A DNA stretch of 64,000 nt, from the NCBI RefSeq assembly GCF_002214365.1, contig NZ_CP014854.1, positions 1,723,092 to 1,787,091 of the forward strand. Direction: 5' to 3'. Below are positions 20,457 to 27,123 of this stretch, one piece after another. The stretch is from Thermococcus celer Vu 13 = JCM 8558. Its GTDB lineage: Archaea > Methanobacteriota_B > Thermococci > Thermococcales > Thermococcaceae. The position numbers and the translations under genes are program-made. The stretch's first letter is position 1; each line of letters starts with the position of its first letter. The notes beneath the pieces are model-generated. The model was not told the origin of the DNA, ran no database searches, and saw only the letters and a program-made list of their open reading frames with translations.

Positions 20457-21420
20457 CCGCCACGTTCCTTATCAGCCTCTCGAGGAAGGCGTTCTCGCCC
20501 ACCACCTCAGCTCCCCGGTTGTTCGGGAGGCCGAGCTCAACCCTGGCCTTTAAGCCCTGGTCCCTGAGGAAATCAACGGCCTCCACGCTCAGCCCCTGGA
20601 ACTCGCCCCGCCGTATGAGGCCGTAGACCGTCGGTCCCCAGGAGCTCTGGCCGTAACCGTAGGTTTTCTCCGCCAGAAAATCGAGTATAAGCTTTACGTC
20701 CTCCCTGAACTCGCCGCCCTGGTAGGGCTCGAAGTGCTTCCCAACGAGCCTCTGTATCGCGGACAGGTGCTCACCGAATGCCCTGATGTCCCGCTCCTTC
20801 AACGCCGGGAGGAGACCGAGCAGGATCCGATGGCTTATCTCCATTGCAACGTCCGCCCTGCCCGTGACCCCCTCCATCACGGGCTTTTCCTCCTCCTCGT
20901 TGAATCCTGGCTTGAGCTCCGGGATGATGAGGAGGAAAGCCCATCCGGCCGGAAAGTCCTCGCGGAATATCAGCGGCGGGATACCGCTCCTGCTCCCGCC
21001 GTCCACCACGAAGCCGCCGTGGGCGAAGGAGTAGATGCCGGCGCCGCCATTCTTCCCCCTTCCGAGAACCCGCGCGAGCTCCTCAACTGAGACGTCCAGG
21101 TTATTGAGCCGGGCTATTCCGGTCGCGACGGCCAGGCTGAGCTGGGTCGTGGAACCAAGGCCTACGTGCCTCGGGATGGCTTTCCTGACCTCGACTGTGT
21201 AGTTCACACCCGTTTCGTAGGCGGAGTTCATCCTCTTCACGGTGAACTCGATGGTCTCCCTGTCCTCGCCCCGGGCGATTATCTCAAGCCCCTCGCCCTC
21301 GACGATCCTGACCTCGTAGCCTCCCTCGAGCGCCACCCCAAGGCTTCCGAAGCGCCTTCCGAGGGTGGCCGACGGGTCTATGAGGCCGAGGTGAAGCCTT
21401 CGCGGAGTCCGGATTATCAT
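20449..21420 (-). CDS. Beta-ribofuranosylaminobenzene 5'-phosphate (beta-RFAP) synthase
   Basis: GHMP-kinase-fold enzyme that joins p-hydroxybenzoate or p-aminobenzoate to PRPP, the first committed step of methanopterin-type cofactor synthesis. The 323-aa protein begins MIIRTPRRLHLGLIDPSA. It has the glycine-rich loop PRHVGLGSTTQLSLAVA and the conserved LGRGKNGGAGIYSFAHGGFV and SSWGPTVYG segments. ATG 21420 follows GGTGGTG. It is divergent from the dihydropteroate-synthase-like gene, also pterin related, and the two appear to share the TATA at 21451-21460; that partner gene is interrupted by an insertion. Confidence 0.93.
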   Translation of the reverse strand: MIIRTPRRLHLGLIDPSATLGRRFGSLGVALEGGYEVRIVEGEGLEIIARGEDRETIEFTVKRMNSAYETGVNYTVEVRKAIPRHVGLGSTTQLSLAVATGIARLNNLDVSVEELARVLGRGKNGGAGIYSFAHGGFVVDGGSRSGIPPLIFREDFPAGWAFLLIIPELKPGFNEEEEKPVMEGVTGRADVAMEISHRILLGLLPALKERDIRAFGEHLSAIQRLVGKHFEPYQGGEFREDVKLILDFLAEKTYGYGQSSWGPTVYGLIRRGEFQGLSVEAVDFLRDQGLKARVELGLPNNRGAEVVGENAFLERLIRNVAGE

Positions 21421-21439
21421 GACACCACCGGAGATTGAA

Positions 21440-21460
21440 GGGCGAAAGCCCTTTTATACC
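21440..21460. promoter_or_regulatory. Shared TATA box with adjacent GGGC-GAAA-GCCC hairpin
   Basis: CTTTTATACC (21451-21460) reads as TATA on both strands. Leftward transcription would begin near 21430, just before the beta-RFAP synthase ATG; rightward near 21482, just before the GTG of the interrupted gene. The neighbouring GGGC-GAAA-GCCC (21440-21451) is a short perfect hairpin upstream of the rightward start. Confidence 0.45.
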
Positions 21461-21488
21461 CAGCGACCATTCCAGCTCAGTGGTTGCG

Positions 21489-21587
21489 GTGAAGTTCGCT
21501 GGAGTCGACCTTACCGAGCCGAGGATAATGGGCGTCATCAACGTCTCACCCGAGAGCTTCTACAAGGGGAGCGTCAGGGACGATGAA
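21489..21587 (+). pseudogene. Dihydropteroate synthase-like gene, 5' fragment
   Basis: GTG at 21489 opens VKFAGVDLTEPRIMGVINVS and continues PESFYKGSVRDDE, the canonical N-terminus of the DHPS family (the GVINVSPESF motif). After 33 codons the frame runs into inserted DNA and stops at TAA 21606-21608. The 3' part resumes at 22978. An alternative GTG at 21480 lies in frame. The gene would act on a pterin pyrophosphate in the same cofactor pathway as the divergent beta-RFAP synthase; archaeal members of this family may catalyse a somewhat different condensation from bacterial FolP. Confidence 0.85.
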
Positions 21588-21645
21588 AATCATCACCGCA
21601 AGGTTTAAATACTACAACTTAGTATTCCCTTGACGGGTGTTAGTA

Positions 21646-21810
21646 ATGCCTAAAGCGACTTTTGTCATCGACAGTGAAACGCTTGAAGAATTCAAAAGGC
21701 TGGCCAAAGAACGCTATGGGAACAAGAGGGGAGTCCTAAGCATTGCAGTTGAGGAAGCAATAAAAGATTGGATTAAGAAAACAAGAAAGGAACTCGAAAA
21801 TGCCGAATGA
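21646..21810 (+). CDS. Small ribbon-helix-helix (CopG/Arc-like) protein linked to tnpB
   Basis: 54 aa: a beta strand (KATFVIDSETLEEFKRLAK), then helices with GVLSIAVEEAIKDWIKK, the standard RHH pattern in which the N-terminal strand reads DNA as a dimer. A TATA-like GGTTTAAATAC at 21602-21612 would start transcription about 14 bases before the ATG. Its last four codons overlap tnpB by 11 bp, so the two are co-translated. It is likely an autoregulator of the element, by analogy with RHH proteins that repress their own operons. It is short enough to be missed by length-limited gene calling. Confidence 0.8.
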   Translation: MPKATFVIDSETLEEFKRLAKERYGNKRGVLSIAVEEAIKDWIKKTRKELENAE

Positions 21811-22969
21811 AACGATTAAACTCACCGCAAAATTCAAGCTCAAAGAGATTCCAGACGGGTTAGATGGTCTATTCCAAACTTACCGTGAAATAGTGAACAC
21901 CCTCATCACCCACGCTCACGAAAACAACATCACCAGCTTCTACCGGCTGAAAAAGGAGACTTACAAGAGCCTTCGCAAAGAGTACCCGGAACTACCAAGC
22001 CACTACCTTTACACGGCCTGCCAGATGGCAACGGCAATCTACAAGAGTTACCGCAAAAGAAACAAAAAGGGAAAGGCAAAGGGGAGGCCAGTCTTCAGGA
22101 AGGAAGTCATAATGCTCGATGATCATCTCTTCAAGCTCGACCTCGACGGAAAGATAATAAAACTCTCCACTCCTAACGGGAGGATTTCGCTGGAGTTTTA
22201 CCCCGCAAGGTACCACGAGAAGTTCCGGGGCTGGAAGGTTGGGCAGGCCTGGTTGGTTAAAACCCCAAAAGGCGTCTTCGTGAACGTCGTCTTCTCCACG
22301 GAAGTTGAAGTTGGAGAAGCAAAGACTTTCGTCGGCGTTGACCTGAACGAGAACAATGTAACCCTGAGCCTCCCGGATGGTGAGTTCGTGCAAATCATCA
22401 CTCATGAGCGTGAAATCAGGACGGGTTACTTCCTGAAGAGGCGGAGGATTCAGAAGAAGTTTAGGGCAGGCAAGAAGCGGGAGAAACTCCTCGAGAAGTA
22501 TGGGGGAAGAGAAAAGAACAGGCTGAACGACTTGTACCACAAAATAGCGAATAAGATTGTTGAACTGGCGGAGGAATACGGTGGAATAGCTTTGGAGGAC
22601 TTGACGAACATTCGGGATTCGATAAGGTATTCGGCTGAAATGAACGGGAGGCTTCACCGCTGGAGTTTCCGAAAGTTGCAGTCAATCATCGAGTACAAGG
22701 CGAAGTTGAGGGGCGTGAGTGTTGTTTTTGTTGATCCGGCTTACACTTCTTCCCGGTGCCCGGTATGTGGGGGAAAGTTAAGCCCGAATGGGTACCGGCG
22801 GGTGAAGTGTGAGTGTGGTTTTGAGGCTGATAGGGACGTTGTTGGGAGCTGGAACATCCGCTTGAGAGCCCTGAAGATGTGGGGAGTGCCCGTTCCCCCC
22901 GAAAGCCACCCGATGAAGATGGGAGGGTGGAAGGTTGGCCGTAATGATGTTTACAAAAGTTACGGCTAA
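21800..22969 (+). CDS. tnpB: TnpB RNA-guided nuclease (IS605-type OrfB)
   Basis: 389 aa, with the RuvC-like catalytic triad apparently intact: D181 in FVGVDLNENN, E266 in GGIALEDLTN and D344 in CGFEADRDVVGSWNI. The inserted zinc finger is complete (RCPVCGG and KCECGF, Cys 320, 323, 337, 339). TnpB proteins are RNA-guided DNA nucleases that use an omega-RNA from the right end of their element, and are the ancestors of Cas12. The start ATG overlaps the RHH gene. The last 20 codons coincide with two hairpins that also belong to the candidate omega-RNA, so coding and RNA structure share these bases. It looks functional. Confidence 0.95.
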   Translation: MPNETIKLTAKFKLKEIPDGLDGLFQTYREIVNTLITHAHENNITSFYRLKKETYKSLRKEYPELPSHYLYTACQMATAIYKSYRKRNKKGKAKGRPVFRKEVIMLDDHLFKLDLDGKIIKLSTPNGRISLEFYPARYHEKFRGWKVGQAWLVKTPKGVFVNVVFSTEVEVGEAKTFVGVDLNENNVTLSLPDGEFVQIITHEREIRTGYFLKRRRIQKKFRAGKKREKLLEKYGGREKNRLNDLYHKIANKIVELAEEYGGIALEDLTNIRDSIRYSAEMNGRLHRWSFRKLQSIIEYKAKLRGVSVVFVDPAYTSSRCPVCGGKLSPNGYRRVKCECGFEADRDVVGSWNIRLRALKMWGVPVPPESHPMKMGGWKVGRNDVYKSYG

Positions 22970-22977
22970 CCAGAACG
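22905..22977 (+). ncRNA. Candidate omega-RNA 3' scaffold overlapping the tnpB end
   Basis: Two hairpins sit at the right end. CCACCC (22906-22911) pairs with GGGTGG (22925-22930). GGTTGGCCGTAA (22933-22944) pairs with TTACGGCTAACC (22960-22971), with one G-U pair. In TnpB systems the RNA from this region holds the protein and the guide is the flanking DNA immediately after the element, here 22978 onward. The first hairpin is preserved by compensatory changes in the solo copy at 41.6 kb. Transcript boundaries cannot be seen from sequence. Confidence 0.6.
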
Positions 22978-23655
22978 GCATCTTTCATAGACGTCGGGGC
23001 CAAGTCGACGGCGCCCTACCTCGAGACCCAGATCCCGGTGGAGGAGGAGATAAGACGGGCGGTCTGGGCCGTTAAGGCCATCAGAGACCAGGTCGATGTC
23101 CCGGTAAGTATAGACACGACCAGCGCGAGGGTTGCCGAGGAGGCGTTAAACGCGGGAGCGAACGTGATAAACGACGTCACGGGTCTGAAGGGAGATCCAA
23201 GAATGGCAGAGGTGGCCAGGGAGTACGGGGCCCCGGTCGTGCTCTGCGCCCACGGGGAGGTGCGGGACTTCAGCGACCCGGTTGGAACGGTGATGGAGTT
23301 CCTGAAGGGGAGCATAACCGTAGCCGAAAAGCACGGTATCGAGGAGGTGGCGGTTGACCCTGCCATAGGCTTCCTCCGCCCGGAGTGGCCGCCCTGGTAC
23401 GAGTGGGATTCAAAGGTCATAGCCAACATGAACCTTCTGAAGACCTTCGGAAGGCCGATACTCGTCGGGGTATCGAGGAAGTCCTTCATCGGGGCGATAA
23501 CCGGAAGGAAGGACCCGGCGGAGAGACTCGCGGGGAGCCTGTCGGCAACAGCGATAGCCGTCCTCAAGGGTGCGAACATCGTCAGGACGCACGACGTTAA
23601 AGAGACAAGGGACGCGGTGGCGGTTGCTTCCTTTATCGGGCGCTTTTCGCCTTGA
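22978..23655 (+). pseudogene. Dihydropteroate synthase-like gene, 3' fragment
   Basis: Resumes in frame as ASFIDVGAKSTAPYLETQIP and carries the rest of the DHPS TIM barrel: PVSIDTTSARVAEEALNAGA, INDVTGLKGDPRMAE, VDPAIGFLRPEW, PILVGVSRKSFIGAIT and the C-terminal ATAIAVLKGANIVRTHDV. All pterin-site motifs except the region lost at the insertion are present. An in-frame GTG at 23038 could start a 205-aa truncated protein, but without the first strand and GVINVSPESF it should be inactive. Between RDDE of the 5' part and ASFID, family members have roughly a dozen more residues, so a short deletion seems to accompany the insertion. The 3' end overlaps the convergent AI-2E transporter gene. Confidence 0.85.
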
Positions 23656-24628
23656 TCTCCTTCCACTCCTCGACGAGGGTCGCCAGGAGCGAGAGGGCCA
23701 CGGGGCCGATTATTACCCCCACGAACCCAAACGCTAAATAGCCGCCGAAGATTCCGATTAGAGACACGAGGGCGTTGACCCCTTTTTCCCTCGTTCCGAG
23801 CCTGGGCCTTAGGAGTACATCGGGGAGAGGCGAGATGAAGGCTATTCCGTAGAGGGAGAAAAGGATGGCCTCGAGGACGTTGCCGCCGTTGAAGAGGTAG
23901 ATTACCCCTGCGAGCCAGACCACCCATCCACCCAGGACGGGCAGGAGCTCAAAGACGATCGTGAATATACCCGCCGCTATGGCACCTCCCGGACCCGCGA
24001 GGCCGAAGAGTATGAAGCCGAGGGAAGTGAGGATGCCCTTGAGGATACTGATGACCAGCCAGCTACGGAGGAGGTTGTGGAGGGTCTGCCCGGCCTTTTC
24101 CAGGAGCTTCATCGCGAGCTCTTTATTCTCGGGCGGAAGGAGTGAGTACACCTCACGTTTTATGGACCGGGCGTTGACGAGCATACCGTAGAAGGCGAAG
24201 ACCATGACTATAGCCTGGAGGGCGAGCTTCGGCAGGGAGTAGGTGTAGCCGAGCACGTACTCCTCAAAGCGCTTCGGGATGTCCTCGGCGAGCTTCTGGA
24301 AGAGCTCGTAGATCGAGGGGGGAAGGTTCAGGGTGAGGAGCCACCGGAAGAAGGCGCTGGTGTAGTAGGCTAAGGAGCTCTTGACGTCGTTTATCCAGAG
24401 GGCGAAGCCTATTATGAAGAGGAACGTCAGAATCGTGAGGACGGCCGTCATGATAAGTGCCGCTCCCCTGTTGCCCGTTCTCTCGGCCAGCCGCTCGTGG
24501 AGGGGGTAGAGGATGTAGGCGAGCGTCACGGCTAAGATGATGGGGGAGAGGATTGGGCTGACCGTCTCCCACACGAGGTAGAGGACTACCAGCGAAACCG
24601 CTATCCAGATCCCGGCTTCAAGCTCCAT
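23633..24628 (-). CDS. AI-2E (PerM) family transporter
   Basis: About 331 aa from ATG 24628. Pattern of the family: two N-terminal helices (WIAVSLVVLYLVWETVS; ILSPIILAVTLAYILYPL), a third (ALIMTAVLTILTFLFIIGFALW), an amphipathic middle with KRFEEYVLGYTY, then a C-terminal cluster including SWLVISILKGILTSLGFILF, AAGIFTIVFELLPVLGGW and LIGIFGGYLAFGFVGVIIGP. Members transport small molecules or ions; some archaeal ones are Na+/H+ antiporters. Start chosen because the longer frame (13 more codons) runs deep into the upstream gene. It overlaps that gene by 11 bp: operon with sppA. Confidence 0.88.
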   Translation of the reverse strand: MELEAGIWIAVSLVVLYLVWETVSPILSPIILAVTLAYILYPLHERLAERTGNRGAALIMTAVLTILTFLFIIGFALWINDVKSSLAYYTSAFFRWLLTLNLPPSIYELFQKLAEDIPKRFEEYVLGYTYSLPKLALQAIVMVFAFYGMLVNARSIKREVYSLLPPENKELAMKLLEKAGQTLHNLLRSWLVISILKGILTSLGFILFGLAGPGGAIAAGIFTIVFELLPVLGGWVVWLAGVIYLFNGGNVLEAILFSLYGIAFISPLPDVLLRPRLGTREKGVNALVSLIGIFGGYLAFGFVGVIIGPVALSLLATLVEEWKEIKAKSAR

Positions 24629-25100
24629 CCAGCATCCCCAGGTATTTGAGTACAAGCTCCCGGGCACTCGGCTTGTTGAAGGTCACGAGGACCTTCCTCC
24701 CCTCGTCGAGGACGAAGTCCCTTCCGATGGCCAGCAAACCCCCCTTAAGCCTGTGAACCTCGGCTTTTTCAATGTCTATACTCTCCTTGACTTCCCGGGG
24801 AGCGTTTATCTCCTCCAGAGCCTTCTTTAGCCTGTTGACGATGCTCCGGTTGAGGAACTTCACGGGGCTGGGCGTGAACTCCCCGGCCTTTATCTCCGCC
24901 GCGTCCATGTAGATCCCCCAGAACTCCCTGGCGCACTCGAAGGGGTAGACGTAGCCCTCCCCGTAGTCCGGAAGGTAAAGCTCCCTGATGATGGCAAGGA
25001 GAAGCCTTCTCGCGTCCTTTCCGTAGAACTCGATCCTAAGCTTGAACCTCCCGTCCTCGAACCCGTTTTCGAACACCTCGAGCTTCTCCTCGCAGAGCAT
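24618..25100 (-). CDS. Conserved hypothetical protein, Thermococcales type
   Basis: 160 aa, soluble, no signal or membrane segment. The first half is mixed beta/alpha with RLKIEFYGKD-like RFKLRIEFYGKDARRLL and YPFECAREFWGIYMDAAEIK. The second has LNRSIVNRLKKALEEI and ends in KPSARELVLKYLGML. I do not recognise a named family or catalytic motif. It lies four bases downstream of sppA and overlaps the AI-2E gene, so all three are probably one transcript. Confidence 0.8.
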   Translation of the reverse strand: MLCEEKLEVFENGFEDGRFKLRIEFYGKDARRLLLAIIRELYLPDYGEGYVYPFECAREFWGIYMDAAEIKAGEFTPSPVKFLNRSIVNRLKKALEEINAPREVKESIDIEKAEVHRLKGGLLAIGRDFVLDEGRKVLVTFNKPSARELVLKYLGMLDGA

Positions 25101-25104
25101 GAAC

Positions 25105-26127
25105 TCACCCCCTTAAATACGCGTTGACGTACCTCGGGTCAAGGAGCAGGGCGGTGCTCCCGAATATCCCGAAGTGGGATGGTGTGGGGCCGTTGTAGAT
25201 TACCACCCTCGCGTTCGTGACGTTGAGGATCCCCTCGAGGACATCAACGGCGTGGTCCAGATCGCCCGTCCCGTCGACCAGGCTTCCCGTGACGTTCATT
25301 GCAAACCACGTCCTTCCTGTGGCGTATCTCTTCGTCTCGTTGAGGCTCATGCCCCTGCCGCTGCTAACCGCCTGGAGGAAAGCCTGGAAGTACGTGTTGA
25401 CCGTCTCGCTTATCATGGCCTTCTCCTCGTCGGTCAGGCCGCGCCATTCCGCCCCCATGTCCTTGTAGGGCCCCGTCTTGAAGACCTCGACCTTTATCCC
25501 CTGCATCTCGTAGTTTCCCTGGAGGTCGTAGTGGACGTAGATGACGCCGATGCTCCCGACCTCGGCCAGGGGGTCGGCTATTATCCTCTCGGCGCCGACG
25601 GCTATGTAGTAACCGCCCGAGGCCGCCATCCCACCCGTGTATGCGACGACAGGCTTGACGAGGTCGAGCTTTCTAACCGTGGAGTATATCTCTCTCACCG
25701 GACCCACGTAGCCACCGGGGCTCTCCACCCAGAGGACGACTCCCGCGATGGAATCGTTTCTGGCAATATTCCTGAGCACGGGGACGACGTTGAGGGCGGT
25801 GTACTCGTCTATGAGGCCAAAGATTGGAACCACGGCTATCGTGGCGTTGCCTCCGGGTTGATTCTGGTTTCTGAGCTGGGCCTTCAGAAAATCGATCTGC
25901 TTTTGAAGTTCGTTTATCTGGAGTAGATAGGCCGTGGAGTTACAGCTCGCGTTGGATGGACCCCCAACCATCACCGTGCTCGTTACGTTGCCCGTTACGT
26001 TTGTGTACGGGGGAGTGTAATTCCTCAGCTCGGAGTTCTGCATGTAGAGAAGAACGACTGCCACGCTCGACGCCGCGAGGAGGAGCGTGAGAACCGCGGC
26101 GACGTACTTCCAGATGTTCTCTCTCAT
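25105..26127 (-). CDS. sppA: Signal peptide peptidase SppA (S49 family)
   Basis: Membrane-anchored serine protease that degrades signal peptides released by signal peptidase. About 340 aa: one N-terminal membrane helix (YVAAVLTLLLAASSVAVVLL), a Gln/Asn-rich stalk, then the protease domain with GVVLWVESPGGYVGPV, the nucleophile Ser in GGMAASGGYYIAVGA and the general-base Lys in KTGPYKDMGAEWR. The Ser-Lys dyad type fits archaeal SppA. ATG 26127 is preferred to 26139 because GGGTGAGTGG precedes it and the TATA-like GGTTTAAAAG at about 26157-26167 places the start between them. First gene of a three-gene operon. Confidence 0.93.
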   Translation of the reverse strand: MRENIWKYVAAVLTLLLAASSVAVVLLYMQNSELRNYTPPYTNVTGNVTSTVMVGGPSNASCNSTAYLLQINELQKQIDFLKAQLRNQNQPGGNATIAVVPIFGLIDEYTALNVVPVLRNIARNDSIAGVVLWVESPGGYVGPVREIYSTVRKLDLVKPVVAYTGGMAASGGYYIAVGAERIIADPLAEVGSIGVIYVHYDLQGNYEMQGIKVEVFKTGPYKDMGAEWRGLTDEEKAMISETVNTYFQAFLQAVSSGRGMSLNETKRYATGRTWFAMNVTGSLVDGTGDLDHAVDVLEGILNVTNARVVIYNGPTPSHFGIFGSTALLLDPRYVNAYLRG

Positions 26128-26219
26128 CCACTCACCCATCCATATCTATCCCCCTGACTTTTAAACCTGCCCCTCGGTAAGCTTTTATATCCGGCGTTCA
26201 ACTATCCTTGGGTGGTGTT

Positions 26220-27026
26220 ATGCAGATAGGAGTAACGATTTACCCGCACCTCGTCACAAAGGACAAGACCCTCGCCTCGGTGCTGGCGGACGTTAAAGTG
26301 AAGAACTACGACTTCGTGTCAATATTCCCCCACACGCTCGGTCTCATAATGAACGGCGTCGTAAGGGAGAACAAGCTCAGAAAGGTCGAGACCACGCTCC
26401 GGGGAGTTGGTATCGACTACATCGTCAGGATGCCCACCTCCGTGAACCTCCGCGACAACATCTACTACACGAGGCACTTCCGCGTCGCGAGGGCCGTGGC
26501 GGACGTGGCGATAAAGCTCGGGACCAAGGTCATAGTCATGCAGAGCGGGAGAACGGGGCGGCTCGACCTCGAGATAGAAGCAATTCAACAGCTCGCCGAC
26601 ATGGTCGCACCGTTCGGCATAAAGATAGCCCTCGAGAACACCTTCAGCGTCAAGGACACGCTCTACGTGGTCGACAACGTTGACAGGGAAAACGTCGGCT
26701 TCGCCCTCGACGTGGCCCACGCCTTCCTGAGCGCCCAGGGCGACGGGGACAAGCTCCTCGAGGACGTGAAACTGGGAACCGACAAGACGATAATACTCAT
26801 GATACACGACAACTTCGGAAAGCTCTTCCCACAGGTTGAGCCCGAGGACGCGCTCGCCTACGGCGTCGGTGACCTCCACCTCCTGCCCGGAGAGGGCGCC
26901 ATACCCTTCGGGAAGGTCCTCAGGCTCTTCGGCGACGTCCCGCTCCTCCTGAAGATAAAGGACCCCGAGAAGTTCGCGAAGGTTCCGACCAAGCATGGGC
27001 TGATAGAGTTACTGACGAGCCTGTGA
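26220..27026 (+). CDS. Sugar phosphate isomerase/epimerase-like TIM barrel protein
   Basis: 268 aa from ATG 26220, preceded by GGGTGGTG; a TTG 12 bases upstream is in frame but less likely. The fold signature of xylose-isomerase-like barrels is visible: VTIYPHLVTKDKTL, NYDFVSIFPHTLG, VIVMQSGRTG, KIALENTFS with a metal-binding Glu, FALDVAHAFLSAQGDG with Asp/His, and ILMIHDNFGK with His-Asp. These supply the divalent metal site. The substrate is unknown; related archaeal proteins are annotated only as isomerase/epimerase or endonuclease IV-like. It directly precedes the accessory island. Confidence 0.83.
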   Translation: MQIGVTIYPHLVTKDKTLASVLADVKVKNYDFVSIFPHTLGLIMNGVVRENKLRKVETTLRGVGIDYIVRMPTSVNLRDNIYYTRHFRVARAVADVAIKLGTKVIVMQSGRTGRLDLEIEAIQQLADMVAPFGIKIALENTFSVKDTLYVVDNVDRENVGFALDVAHAFLSAQGDGDKLLEDVKLGTDKTIILMIHDNFGKLFPQVEPEDALAYGVGDLHLLPGEGAIPFGKVLRLFGDVPLLLKIKDPEKFAKVPTKHGLIELLTSL

Positions 27027-27080
27027 TTTTCCGTTTTTTGCTTACTATTTTAAGCAGTGTGTAAAATCTGGATAGGAAAA

Positions 27081-27092
27081 GTATTTATACCC
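27081..27092 (+). promoter_or_regulatory. TATA box of the island's large secreted protein
   Basis: GTATTTATACCC predicts a start near 27113, about 11 bases ahead of the ATG at 27124. It is the only strong TATA element visible at the head of the island and supports ATG 27124 as the true start. Confidence 0.55.
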
Positions 27093-27123
27093 CTTGCGTG
27101 TTACCCCTATATGTGATTGGATC

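Larger units (their letters stand above)
21588..22977 (+). mobile_element. IS200/IS605-superfamily element with RHH gene and tnpB, no tnpA
   Basis: About 1.39 kb separates two fragments of one gene and carries a 54-aa ribbon-helix-helix ORF overlapping a full-length tnpB. The right end is fixed by comparison with a second copy at 41630-41790: identity runs through CAGAACGG and then stops. The left end is placed by the host reading frame, not by a second copy. No target duplication is seen, as expected for this superfamily. There is no Y1 transposase and no serine recombinase, so mobility would need a helper elsewhere. Its coding DNA is more AT-rich than the flanks. Confidence 0.88.

Noticed and set aside
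22978-23655. Calling the DHPS 3' fragment an intact short gene from GTG 23038
   Set aside because: It would lack the first strand, the GVINVSPESF motif and part of the barrel; the 5' fragment is present and in register on the other side of the insertion.
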